39,827 nucleotides of DNA from Nitrosomonas sp. (GCA_020890945.1 JAJHPK010000006.1:1-39827); one strand, 5' to 3'; counted from the stretch's first letter, positions 20,769 to 28,571 are shown. Notes: generated by a model not told the origin, from the letters alone. Numbers and translations: made by a program.

Positions 20769-21932
20769 GTGTTTTTAGACTTAGATGAACAACTCCAAAT
20801 CCGGGAACAAAAAGGTTTGCTGCGCACTCGTGCAGTTGTCGAAAGTCCGCAATCAACGTATATCACGATTAATCAAAGTGAGTATCTGACATTTATCAGC
20901 AATGACTATCTCGGATTAGCGAATCATCCGCAATTAATTGAAGCTGTTTGTGAAGGGGCGCATCGATTGGGTGTCGGTGCGGGTGCTTCGCATTTGCTAC
21001 ATGGTCATTTCAGTTCGCATCATGAATTGGAAGAGGTGTTGGCGAAATTTGTTGGATTTCCTAGAGCGTTGTTATTTTCTACGGGATATATGGCCAACAT
21101 AGGTATCGTCACTGCTTTAGTAGGGCGAGCGGATGCGATTTTTGCGGATAAGTTAAATCATGCTTCGTTGAATGATGCAGCGTTGCTATCACGTGCACAA
21201 TTTATTCGCTATCCGCATTTGGATTTGGCAATGCTACAGCAACGTTTGGCGGCATCGCGAGCCAAGCGCAAGCTGGTAATCAGTGACGCAGTATTCAGTA
21301 TGGAAGGAGATCAAGCGCCTATCTCTGAATTGATTGCACTTTGCGAACAATACCATGCGATGCTGTTGTTGGATGACGCGCATGGTTTTGGGGTATTAGG
21401 TAAACAGGGACGAGGTAGTTTATTTGCTTCGCTTGATCGTGAAACGCACTCGCCAAACGTGATCTACATGGCAACCTTAGGTAAAGCAGCTGGAGTGTTT
21501 GGTGCTTTCGTCGCAGCGCAAGCGGAGGTGATTGAAACTTTGATTCAATCTGCGCGCAGTTATATTTACACAACCGCATCGCCAGCCTTGCTTTCTCACG
21601 CTTTACTGACAAGCTTGAAGTTAATCGAACAAGAGGAATGGCGGCGAGAAGCGTTAATGCGTAATATTGCGCAATTGCGCCAAGAACTGCAGTCATTACC
21701 GTGGCAACAATTAGTTTCTGAAACGCCCATTCAGCCTCTATTAGTAGGTGATAATGATCAAGCGGTGCGTCTTAGCGATGCATTGCGCAAGTGCGGAATT
21801 TTGGTGGCGGCGATTCGTCCACCGACGGTGCCGCAAGGTACTGCACGGTTGAGAATTTCACTTTCAGCATTGCATCAGCCGCAGGATATTGAGCGCTTGG
21901 CGAAAGCATTACGCAAATTAGCTGCATCATGA
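20769..21932 (+). CDS. bioF: 8-amino-7-oxononanoate synthase
   Basis: PLP enzyme joining pimeloyl-ACP and alanine. The 387-residue product shows the alpha-oxoamine synthase motifs: FISNDYLGLANHP, GVGAGASHLLHGHF, DDAHGFGVLG and the PLP lysine in MATLGKAAGVFGAF. The start is a GTG at 20769, two bases after bioB; no ATG fits better. It overlaps bioH by 4 bases (ATGA). Confidence 0.96.
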   Translation: MFLDLDEQLQIREQKGLLRTRAVVESPQSTYITINQSEYLTFISNDYLGLANHPQLIEAVCEGAHRLGVGAGASHLLHGHFSSHHELEEVLAKFVGFPRALLFSTGYMANIGIVTALVGRADAIFADKLNHASLNDAALLSRAQFIRYPHLDLAMLQQRLAASRAKRKLVISDAVFSMEGDQAPISELIALCEQYHAMLLLDDAHGFGVLGKQGRGSLFASLDRETHSPNVIYMATLGKAAGVFGAFVAAQAEVIETLIQSARSYIYTTASPALLSHALLTSLKLIEQEEWRREALMRNIAQLRQELQSLPWQQLVSETPIQPLLVGDNDQAVRLSDALRKCGILVAAIRPPTVPQGTARLRISLSALHQPQDIERLAKALRKLAAS

Positions 21933-22705
21933 CGGATTTGTATATCGAATCGATCGGTGATGGTAATGGCCAAGATCTGGTGTTTTTGCACGGTTGGGCG
22001 ATGCACAGTGGTATTTGGCAGGAAGTTTCCGCATCACTGGGTCAACATGCTCGAGTGCATTTGATTGATTTGCCGGGTCACGGTGAGAGCGCTATCGACC
22101 AGTCAGGAGCATTACAACACTGGGTTGATACAGTTGGAAAAATATTGCCGCCGCATTGTATTGTCGTGGGATGGTCATTGGGTGGGCAGATTGCGATGGA
22201 ATTAGCGTTGCAATATCCGAAAGTCGTGCAAAAATTAGTTTTGATTGCTACCACGCCTTGTTTTATAAAAAAAATCGATTGGCCATCAGGTGCAGAGCCT
22301 AAATTACTGGAACTATTTTGGGAAAATTTGAAAAAAAATTATAAAGTGACGATTCAACGATTTTTGACTTTACAGATGACAGGCGATGAGAGTGGCATTC
22401 AAAACGTGCAAAAATTGCGCAAACATTTTTTTGAAAGAAAACAGCCAGATGCGTTGGGGCTAGAACAAGGCTTGGCTATATTGCAAACCAGTGATTTACG
22501 TTCGCGCGTGACGAAAATACAGCAACCAGTGTTACTGTTGCACGGTGAGAACGATGTGATCACGCACATTAATGCTGCGCAGTGGATGCGGCAACAGATA
22601 GAAAAATCTCAGTTGGTGACATTTCCCCATTGTGGACACGCGCCGTTTTTATCTTACCCTGAACAATTTGTGGCTTGTTTAAATGAGTTTCGAACAAATT
22701 CTTGA
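21929..22705 (+). CDS. bioH: Pimeloyl-[acyl-carrier protein] methyl ester esterase
   Basis: Alpha/beta hydrolase that removes the methyl group from pimeloyl-ACP methyl ester, ending chain assembly. The 258-residue product has the oxyanion HGW motif (residues 21-23), the nucleophile elbow GWSLGG (S83), an acid in HGENDVITH and the catalytic histidine in CGHAPFLSYPEQF. It overlaps bioF by 4 bases and bioC by 23, so translation of the three genes is probably coupled. Confidence 0.95.
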   Translation: MTDLYIESIGDGNGQDLVFLHGWAMHSGIWQEVSASLGQHARVHLIDLPGHGESAIDQSGALQHWVDTVGKILPPHCIVVGWSLGGQIAMELALQYPKVVQKLVLIATTPCFIKKIDWPSGAEPKLLELFWENLKKNYKVTIQRFLTLQMTGDESGIQNVQKLRKHFFERKQPDALGLEQGLAILQTSDLRSRVTKIQQPVLLLHGENDVITHINAAQWMRQQIEKSQLVTFPHCGHAPFLSYPEQFVACLNEFRTNS

Positions 22706-23561
22706 TAAAAGACTATTGCGTCACGCGTTTGAGCGCGCTTCGAGCAGTTATGATCAGTCCGCCGTGTTGCAGCGTGAAATCAGTAACCGAATGCTATCGC
22801 GTTTGGAATACATTAAATACCAGCCGGATGTCATTTTGGATGCGGGTAGCGGTACCGGTTATGGTAGTCAACAATTGTTGAAACGCTATCCTGGTAAGCC
22901 CATCATTGCGATGGATATTGCACAATCGATGTTATTGCAAGCACGACCTCATTTGAATTGGTGGCAGCGATTGTTGCCGTTACCTCAGCATAGCCACTAT
23001 GTTTGTGGCGATATCGAGCAGATTCCGTTGCAACGAGAAAGCATCGGATTAATTTGGTCAAATCTTGCTTTGCAATGGTGTAACAATTTGCAGCAGACAT
23101 TTGCTGAAATGCATCGTATCTTACGTACTGACGGATTATTGATGTTTAGTACTTTTGGGCCGGATACACTAAAAGAGCTGCGTGAATCATTCGCTCAAGT
23201 CGATTCATTTAATCACGTCAATCGCTTTATCGACATGCACGATGTTGGCGATCTTCTGGTACATAATGGTTTTGCTGTTCCTGTGATGGATATGGAGTAC
23301 ATAACAATGACATATTCGGACGTGATGAGCATTATGCGCGATTTGAAAGCGATAGGTGCGCATAATGTAACGCAGGGAAGGCGGTCTGGTTTGATGGGGA
23401 AAAAATCTTGGGATAAGGCATTGTCTGCGTATGAAAAATTTCGAACGGATGGCAAATTACCAGTGACTTTTGAAGTGATTTATGGGCATGCTTGGAAGCC
23501 GCCATCGCGTCAATCGATTTTAACTCCGGAAACACGTCGTCAACTGGGTTTAATTGATTGA
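22683..23561 (+). CDS. bioC: Malonyl-[acyl-carrier protein] O-methyltransferase
   Basis: SAM-dependent methyltransferase that caps malonyl-ACP so the fatty-acid enzymes can build the pimeloyl chain. The 292-residue product has the N-terminal FERASSSYDQSAVLQREIS segment typical of BioC, the SAM loop DAGSGTGYG (53-61), the acidic ribose-binding AMDIAQSM and SNLALQWCNNL. The ATG is inside bioH (23-base overlap). Confidence 0.95.
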   Translation: MSFEQILDKRLLRHAFERASSSYDQSAVLQREISNRMLSRLEYIKYQPDVILDAGSGTGYGSQQLLKRYPGKPIIAMDIAQSMLLQARPHLNWWQRLLPLPQHSHYVCGDIEQIPLQRESIGLIWSNLALQWCNNLQQTFAEMHRILRTDGLLMFSTFGPDTLKELRESFAQVDSFNHVNRFIDMHDVGDLLVHNGFAVPVMDMEYITMTYSDVMSIMRDLKAIGAHNVTQGRRSGLMGKKSWDKALSAYEKFRTDGKLPVTFEVIYGHAWKPPSRQSILTPETRRQLGLID

Positions 23562-23572
23562 CGGTACGTTTC

Positions 23573-24247
23573 ATGGCTAAGGGTTTTTTTATTACAGGTA
23601 CCGATACTGGGGTCGGCAAAACCAAGATCAGTTGTGCATTGTTACGAATGTTTACTGAACAAGGGCACAAAGTCATTGGTATGAAACCAATTGCCGCAGG
23701 ACGAGAAAATGGAGTATGGCAAGATGTAGAGTTATTAAGAACTGCTAGCAACATCCCTGCTGCAGTATCAGATATGAATCCGTATGCGTTCGATTCACCC
23801 ATTTCGCCCCATCTTGCTGCGCAACAATCAGGTATAACGATCGATTTGTCAGTGATCAAAAAATCTTATCATCGACTTAGCATGCAGGCCGATATGGTCA
23901 TCGTGGAAGGAGTGGGTGGTTTTCTCGTGCCATTGAATAAAACAGAAACGGGAGAGGATTTAGCAAAAATGCTCGGCTTGCCTGTGATTTTGGTGGTGGG
24001 GATGCGTTTGGGATGTTTGAATCACGCTTTATTAACGGTTAAGGCAATTCGTGCCGCGAAGTTAAATTTAGTCGGCTGGATAGCTAATTGTATCGATCCA
24101 CAGATGGAGGCGGTGACAGAAAATATTGCTACTTTGCAGCAACGGCTTGAAGCTCCTCTGTTAAGCTGGGTTCCCTTCGGTAAGGAATTGGATCAATCGG
24201 TAAGCGATTTAACCTGTTGGAATAAATCGCTTACCGAAGCTGAATGA
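23573..24247 (+). CDS. bioD: ATP-dependent dethiobiotin synthetase
   Basis: Closes the ureido ring of dethiobiotin from diaminopelargonate, CO2 and ATP. From the ATG at 23573 the product is 224 aa, with the P-loop GTDTGVGKT (9-17), KPIAAG and VEGVGGFLVPL. A TTG at 23558 overlapping the bioC stop would add five residues. The last 15 or so codons coincide with a perfect 15-bp inverted repeat (24197-24211 / 24223-24237), giving an unusual C-terminus (SVSDLTCWNKSLTEAE). bioA, needed to supply its substrate, is not in this window. Confidence 0.95.
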   Translation: MAKGFFITGTDTGVGKTKISCALLRMFTEQGHKVIGMKPIAAGRENGVWQDVELLRTASNIPAAVSDMNPYAFDSPISPHLAAQQSGITIDLSVIKKSYHRLSMQADMVIVEGVGGFLVPLNKTETGEDLAKMLGLPVILVVGMRLGCLNHALLTVKAIRAAKLNLVGWIANCIDPQMEAVTENIATLQQRLEAPLLSWVPFGKELDQSVSDLTCWNKSLTEAE

Positions 24248-24254
24248 GTTTTTT
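24197..24254 (+). terminator. Perfect 15-bp inverted repeat in the 3' end of bioD, with a downstream T-run
   Basis: TCGGTAAGCGATTTA (24197-24211) is the exact reverse complement of TAAATCGCTTACCGA (24223-24237), with an 11-base loop. Six T follow at 24249-24254, but 11 bases after the stem, so it is not a textbook terminator. On the minus strand it would sit just past the end of the ATP-grasp gene. It may serve as a 3' end stabiliser or weak two-way terminator. Confidence 0.6.
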
Positions 24255-24255
24255 C

Positions 24256-25245
24256 TTACGCTGCTTTTTTGTGAATTGGTACTGGTGGGACTTTTTTGGC
24301 ATTGCTGCGCGCTAAGTGAAGAGCAAGCGAATCGCTAATCGGCAATTGACAAGTACGTTCTACGGTAAGAAATTCTCCCGTTGTATGTAATTCTAAGAAT
24401 ACATACTCACCATCAGGGCGTAAACGCAAATCTATGACACCATATTCAAGATACATTTGTTTCATTAATAACAGTAATTTTTCTTGTATTGGGGCAGGCA
24501 AGGTATGACGCTGATAATAAGGAGTCGTTGCCTGTGCTGTAGCATTAAAAGGAACATTTTTATTCAAATTTACCGCGGCTGTAAAAACTTCTTCACCAAC
24601 GATAGTCACTCGAATATCTGCAATACTAGGAATCCATTGTTGGAACAGCATCGGTGCAAGTTGCACTTTATCAATTCTGGCAAATTCTTCAGGTTTTATC
24701 CTTCTTGCTTCATTTTCACTATGAAAATTTTGTAGCAATGGCTTATATACAATTTCTCCATGATAGCGAAGCCAAAACTGTTTTAGACGATCCACTGTCG
24801 GAGTCCAGAGTGTATCTGGGATTCTCAATCCACATTGCTTGGCTAATTCCAATTGCCAAGGGCGGTGAGCTGCAGCTGCATCTCTCGTAATATTGTTTAC
24901 CCAAAGACAATCATTGGCTTGCCACATGCTGTTGAACGATGAAGTGGAGTCTGTCATCGCAAAATGGCGTGATAAAGGCTCGATACTTTGGAGATGTTGC
25001 CGATAATTCTGCGGTCTACGCCACCATACCGCACTGATTTCACTGCTATCGATGAGTTTGTTTTGACCTATCTGTAGCCAGAATTTTCCAGAATCTCGCG
25101 CCGATAATGCCAAATTCATTCCCATCAGTGCTGAAAAGTTTGAAAAATCAATGGAATGAATATCATTGACTCTATGTTTTGTAAGCGCATTAACTATCGC
25201 TTGAGCATGCGAATCGGTGGGTTCAGAAATGATCAGAATAGACAT
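24256..25245 (-). CDS. ATP-grasp ligase of the MvdD/graspetide-maturase type, orphan
   Basis: The 329-residue product resembles the ATP-grasp enzymes that tie Lys/Ser/Thr side chains of a precursor peptide to Asp/Glu. Visible: VWWRRP (73-78), typical of this group; WVNN; QLELAKQCGLRIPDT (131-145); VYKPL with K168; FQQWI (201-205); DIRVTIVGEEVF (210-221); YGVIDLRL with D272; and FLELHTTGEF (283-292) in the metal site. There the family normally has E-x-N-P-x-G; here E285 is kept but position 287 is His and the Pro is missing. No precursor peptide or partner ligase is seen next to it. Assignment to the RimK-like/MvdD group is by motif memory; substrate unknown. Confidence 0.7.
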   Translation of the reverse strand: MSILIISEPTDSHAQAIVNALTKHRVNDIHSIDFSNFSALMGMNLALSARDSGKFWLQIGQNKLIDSSEISAVWWRRPQNYRQHLQSIEPLSRHFAMTDSTSSFNSMWQANDCLWVNNITRDAAAAHRPWQLELAKQCGLRIPDTLWTPTVDRLKQFWLRYHGEIVYKPLLQNFHSENEARRIKPEEFARIDKVQLAPMLFQQWIPSIADIRVTIVGEEVFTAAVNLNKNVPFNATAQATTPYYQRHTLPAPIQEKLLLLMKQMYLEYGVIDLRLRPDGEYVFLELHTTGEFLTVERTCQLPISDSLALHLARSNAKKVPPVPIHKKAA

Positions 25246-25280
25246 AACAAATTCATTATTATAATTATTTTATTGGGGTT

Positions 25281-25304
25281 CACTCTTATAGAGAGTGTTT
25301 TTTT
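25281..25304 (+). terminator. Plus-strand hairpin with T-run upstream of the ATP-grasp gene
   Basis: CACTCT (25281-25286) pairs with AGAGTG (25292-25297) across a 5-base loop, followed by seven T. It is oriented to stop plus-strand transcription, though the nearest plus-strand gene (bioD) ends about 1 kb upstream. On the minus strand the same hairpin lies 36 bases before the ATP-grasp start codon, in its 5' leader. Confidence 0.55.
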
Positions 25305-25635
25305 ACGGTCGATTACAATTTAAGTTTATTCAAATGGTAATCGGCGAAATTTTATAGTATCTGAATAAGAATAGATATTGACTGAGCTAAGATGTTGTTT
25401 TTTTCTCAACTATTTTTGTTAGACATCGTTGATAGGCCGAGATAGCTTTCCAGGAGATTAGGAATTTAGGGATTGGTAAAACGTAAAAGAGCTTGTTAGA
25501 AAGTTATTTGCTTTATCTCTTTAAATCGCTAAATTAAGCAAACAGGTATAAAACTCGACTGATAAGTCAAAATTACAACTATGCAAAGATTTATTGGCAG
25601 ATACTTTTCCAGAAACAACACATTGAAATTGAAAT

Positions 25636-25667
25636 CCCCCCACTACAAAAATTTATAGTAGGGGGGG
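25636..25667 (-). terminator. GC-rich hairpin downstream of the RTX gene
   Basis: Six C (25636-25641) pair with six G (25662-25667), and CTAC (25643-25646) with GTAG (25658-25661), leaving one bulged A. On the minus strand the stem is followed by ATTTCAATTTC, a modest T-rich tail. It lies about 73 bases past the stop of the RTX gene and probably ends that transcript. Confidence 0.5.
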
Positions 25668-25739
25668 ACTTTAACTAGTTTGATTATATCGTATAGTTTT
25701 AAAACTGAATCCTTTGTTTAAAGGAATATAGTTTGCTTA

Positions 25740-26636
25740 CTATGCAATAACATCCAACAGTGGGTTGAACCCTGGTTGTACACCTACTAAATTTACTGAC
25801 CAATCGGCTCCGCCAATGACATCGGCAACCAATATATGAGTTGTAGGATTCCAGATCAATTGTCCAGAGTTGAAACTTTGATTGCCAGCGACATTGACAT
25901 TAGCGTCGATACCAGAAATATCGATTTTGTCGCCCTCACTATAGTTGAAATATTGAATGGTATCTCGGGATGAATTGTTAGGGCTACCGTTGATATACAA
26001 ATATTTGAAGGTATCGGCGCCTGCTCCGCCATCGAGCAAATCCTTTCCGATACCTCCGCCTATAAGGTCATCACCATATCCGCCATAAACTGTGTCGTTA
26101 CCACCCATGGCATTTAGGTTGTCATTTCCATATCCGCCATACATTATGTTGTTACCATTGGTGCCAACAACTGCATCATTGCCATCTCCCATGATAACAT
26201 TTTCAAAATTGGAGTATTTTTGTCCGTAATTGTTGGTAAGACCCGTTTTCATATCGAAAATATAGTCTCCAAACCACCAAGAATGGTCGATGGTATCATT
26301 ACCTGTTCCACCATCCAACGTTTCAGACCAAGAGCCTATGGCAGAGTTCATATAGTCATTGCCATCTCCTCCGAGATAGTTACCACCATCTCCATCAGAA
26401 GCAATGTAGTCGTTACCGCTTCCACCGTCTATCTGATCTGTACCATATCCGCCATACAACTCATCATTTCCGAGACCACCGTAAATGAAGTCATTTCCAT
26501 CTCCACCGTCGATATAATCATTACCTGCCTGACCATAAATGATATCGGAATTATACGTAGGATATCCACTGACTCCGGCTGAAATGTACGATGGTGTAAT
26601 AGTGTCATTGTTACCTGTTCCAGAAATATTAGCCAT
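25740..26636 (-). CDS. RTX calcium-binding repeat protein, predicted type I secreted
   Basis: The 298-residue product is almost wholly RTX: glycine-rich nonapeptides of the form GGxGxDxLx occupy about 35-95, 106-117 and 149-210 (GGDGNDFIY, GGLGNDELY, GGYGTDQID, GGSGNDYIA and others). Such repeats fold into a calcium-loaded parallel beta roll outside the cell. Residues 208-287 (ADTFKYLY, DTIQYFNYSEGDKIDISGID) match the C-terminal module of serralysin-type and other RTX exoproteins, and the chain ends in a short hydrophobic LLDVIA, as in type I secretion signals. There is no N-terminal signal peptide and no enzymatic domain. AAGGAGAAG precedes the ATG. No type I exporter is in the window. Confidence 0.8.
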   Translation of the reverse strand: MANISGTGNNDTITPSYISAGVSGYPTYNSDIIYGQAGNDYIDGGDGNDFIYGGLGNDELYGGYGTDQIDGGSGNDYIASDGDGGNYLGGDGNDYMNSAIGSWSETLDGGTGNDTIDHSWWFGDYIFDMKTGLTNNYGQKYSNFENVIMGDGNDAVVGTNGNNIMYGGYGNDNLNAMGGNDTVYGGYGDDLIGGGIGKDLLDGGAGADTFKYLYINGSPNNSSRDTIQYFNYSEGDKIDISGIDANVNVAGNQSFNSGQLIWNPTTHILVADVIGGADWSVNLVGVQPGFNPLLDVIA

Positions 26637-27056
26637 TTTCTTTCTTCTCCTTAAATATATTAAACGAGTTGTTTAAAACGCTTTTGAGTTTCAATATTAA
26701 GTTAAACAATTTTGAATACTCATTAGCACTTCTCACAATAGGGTAAAAAGATTAACCTTTTATTACCATATTCATATAATCAGTCGAAAAAAATTGTGTT
26801 TAATTTTTATTCACTTTTAATATGAAGAAGTGCAAGCTCAGAATACATCAGGGGGTGCACTGTGTATGTGAGAAAAGTCACAAATGGTTTGATTTAATTG
26901 TGGTTTCTAATAAAACACCTCGTCGTAAGTAGCGAGGGATTAAAGTGCTCTTCAGACTGCTGGTTTTCAGCCAGCCTTCGCCCCAAGAGCAAGGAATTAA
27001 ACCCAGAAGAGATTAATAAGGAAAAAACGAAATAATTCTCTATGATTAAAGTCAGA
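26637..27056. other. Non-coding stretch with compact nested hairpins
   Basis: 420 bases between the minus-strand RTX gene and the minus-strand GIDE-like gene, with no credible ORF. The part next to the RTX start should hold its promoter; I could not settle on -35/-10 boxes. The part at 26917-26990 is unusually structured and GC-richer than its surroundings and is listed separately. Confidence 0.5.
26917..27006 (+). ncRNA. Candidate structured RNA or mobile-element end
   Basis: Three helices in a row: CCTCG (26918-26922) with CGAGG (26933-26937); then GCTCTT (26947-26952) with AAGAGC (26985-26990), enclosing GCTGG (26959-26963) with CCAGC (26971-26975). The motifs GGGATTAAAG and AAGGAATTAAACCC follow the first and last helix. 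This helix-plus-ATTAAA pattern reminds me of right-end/omega-RNA segments of IS200/IS605-type elements, but no TnpB or TnpA remnant is visible beside it. Strand is uncertain; function is a guess. Confidence 0.3.
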
Positions 27057-27983
27057 TTAAAATTGATGTAACAACCACGCTAAACTTCCTATGGATAGAA
27101 GAAACACTATGATCGCAATCAAGGCATAACGTTGATACTTTTTAGCCAATTGTGATTGAGGATATACCGAAATAATAAAAGGATATCCGCTTTTTACAGC
27201 CTTTGCGATGATATTGACATCCGGCTCTAATGCTAATTGCTGATGAATTTGTTCGGCTTCATTGTGTGCTTGTTGTCGCGCAACTTCCCATTCTTGTTGA
27301 TCGATCGTTCCGTCTTGATTGCTGTCAAAACGCTGCTTCAGTGCGGTTTGATCTTCTTTCCATTCATTGAGCAGATTAATCATAATCGCTCGTTCGCTTT
27401 GCTGTGTGATTGCCGAGAATGTCGTAAATTGCCCTAATATAAAAAGCACTTGCCCCGGCAGGATCAACGATTCACTATAGCGATACTTACTGCTCAGTTC
27501 ATGAAATGAGGATTGGCTTTCAAGCAGAAGTGTTTTGGTGGGCCATTCGGTATTTCCGTACCATGTGAGATGCTCGTTGCCATTCACTTCAGCATGTGTT
27601 GGGTCGACATAGCAACTACTATCCCCATCAACTAACTTAAATCGATGATCGCTGATATTGTTGTAGACAATGCGCCACCGAGTTTCTTCACGATCACTGT
27701 CGACAACCGATTCTTTTTGTTGGATTTGACTGCGATACCAAAGGCATGGATGATTGGATAGAGGTGCGTAGATGATTTGATCGTCAATAAATTGACCTTT
27801 TCCAACTAATTCTACATAACCTTGGTGCGCGGAGCGCAATTTAGCAGTAGGAGTATCTTCAATGATCCCCTTGCGCTTCCAATTGTGTATCAATAAATAG
27901 AGGCTGATGATTGCAACGAGTACGCAGCATGCTGCCGCAAAAGTAAGATCTTCTCGAGACATCTCAGACAATAAGCTGTCCAT
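27057..27983 (-). CDS. GIDE-domain-like membrane protein with an EF-hand
   Basis: The 308-residue product has an N-terminal transmembrane helix (about 13-33), then a domain resembling the GIDE/MULAN extracellular domain (HQGYVELVGKGQF, NHPCLWYRSQIQQK, WRIVYNNISDHRF), and a second helix at about 285-305. Between them, residues 220-231 read DSNQDGTIDQQE, a complete EF-hand calcium loop (D, N, D, T, E ligands). Proteins with this GIDE-like domain commonly sit next to lemA in bacteria, as here (15 bases downstream of it). No RING finger is present, so ligase activity is not implied. Role unknown; possibly calcium sensing in the envelope. Confidence 0.75.
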   Translation of the reverse strand: MDSLLSEMSREDLTFAAACCVLVAIISLYLLIHNWKRKGIIEDTPTAKLRSAHQGYVELVGKGQFIDDQIIYAPLSNHPCLWYRSQIQQKESVVDSDREETRWRIVYNNISDHRFKLVDGDSSCYVDPTHAEVNGNEHLTWYGNTEWPTKTLLLESQSSFHELSSKYRYSESLILPGQVLFILGQFTTFSAITQQSERAIMINLLNEWKEDQTALKQRFDSNQDGTIDQQEWEVARQQAHNEAEQIHQQLALEPDVNIIAKAVKSGYPFIISVYPQSQLAKKYQRYALIAIIVFLLSIGSLAWLLHQF

Positions 27984-27998
27984 ACTGCTGAGATAACT

Positions 27999-28571
27999 TT
28001 AGCGAAATAATTGGCTGATATTGACGTCGGCAGTGTCTGATTCGTTAAATTCCAGTAAATCACGCGAAGTAAAATGAAACCATCGGGCGATCAATACATC
28101 CGGAAATTGCTCGATACGCACATTATTGATTTTCACTGCCTCGTTATAGAATTCCCGCCGGTCTGCGATACTGTTTTCTAACCCAGTGATTCTTGCTTGC
28201 AGATGCTGAAACTTCTCACTTGCTTTAAGCTCAGGATAATCTTCTGCAACAGCAAATAAGTTGCCTAATCCGATGCGCAAATTATGTTCTGCTGAGCCTA
28301 GCGCGCCTATATTACCCGATTCACGTGCTGCAGCTACTTGTGAACGTGCTGCAATGACTTGTTTAAGCGTTTCTTGTTCATATCCCATATATTGCTTGCA
28401 GGTTTCAACTAGCTTAGGGAGTTCATCGTGACGTTGTTTTAACAGCACATCGATATTTGACCAGGCTTGCGATACGTTATGCTTAATATCAACCAAACGG
28501 TTATAGATTGAAATAACATAAATAACCATAATTACTATCAATGCTAATACTATATAAGCAATCACTTCCAC
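27999..28571 (-). CDS. lemA: LemA family protein
   Basis: Membrane-anchored coiled-coil helical protein of unknown biochemical role, widespread in bacteria. The 190-residue product has an N-terminal transmembrane helix (about 4-22) and the family signature NRLVDIKHNVSQAWSNIDVL with LLKQRHDELPKLVETCKQYM, then long helices with YPELKASEKFQHLQARI and ENSIADRREFYNEAV. First of a two-gene minus-strand operon with the GIDE/EF-hand gene. This LemA is not the LemA/GacS sensor kinase. Confidence 0.92.
   Translation of the reverse strand: MEVIAYIVLALIVIMVIYVISIYNRLVDIKHNVSQAWSNIDVLLKQRHDELPKLVETCKQYMGYEQETLKQVIAARSQVAAARESGNIGALGSAEHNLRIGLGNLFAVAEDYPELKASEKFQHLQARITGLENSIADRREFYNEAVKINNVRIEQFPDVLIARWFHFTSRDLLEFNESDTADVNISQLFR

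Larger units (their letters stand above)
25246..25739. other. Non-coding stretch between ATP-grasp and RTX genes
   Basis: 494 bases without a credible gene. It holds a plus-strand terminator-like hairpin (25281-25304), a GC-rich hairpin after the RTX gene (25636-25667) and otherwise AT-rich sequence. I looked for a short precursor peptide for the ATP-grasp enzyme: the only ATG-started short frames (for example 25 codons at 25581, MQRFIGRYFSRNNTLK...) lack a ribosome binding site and acidic/Thr-rich repeat cores, so I do not call them. Confidence 0.5.

Noticed and set aside
19765-24247. The bio genes as a transferred symbiont biotin operon of the bioC-H-F-D-A-B type
   Set aside because: The order bioB-F-H-C-D with comF beside it is the ordinary gammaproteobacterial arrangement, so vertical inheritance is the simpler view.
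25581-25658. Short frame (25 codons) near the ATP-grasp gene as a graspetide precursor
   Set aside because: No ribosome binding site, plus strand, and no Thr/Glu/Asp-rich repeated core; it also runs into the hairpin after the RTX gene.
26220-26582. 120-codon plus-strand frame inside the RTX gene
   Set aside because: It is the antisense of the regular GGxGxD repeats, which gives a long open but artificial frame.
25246-27056. CRISPR array
   Set aside because: The repeats in this area are coding RTX nonapeptides; no regularly spaced identical repeats with unique spacers exist anywhere in the window.
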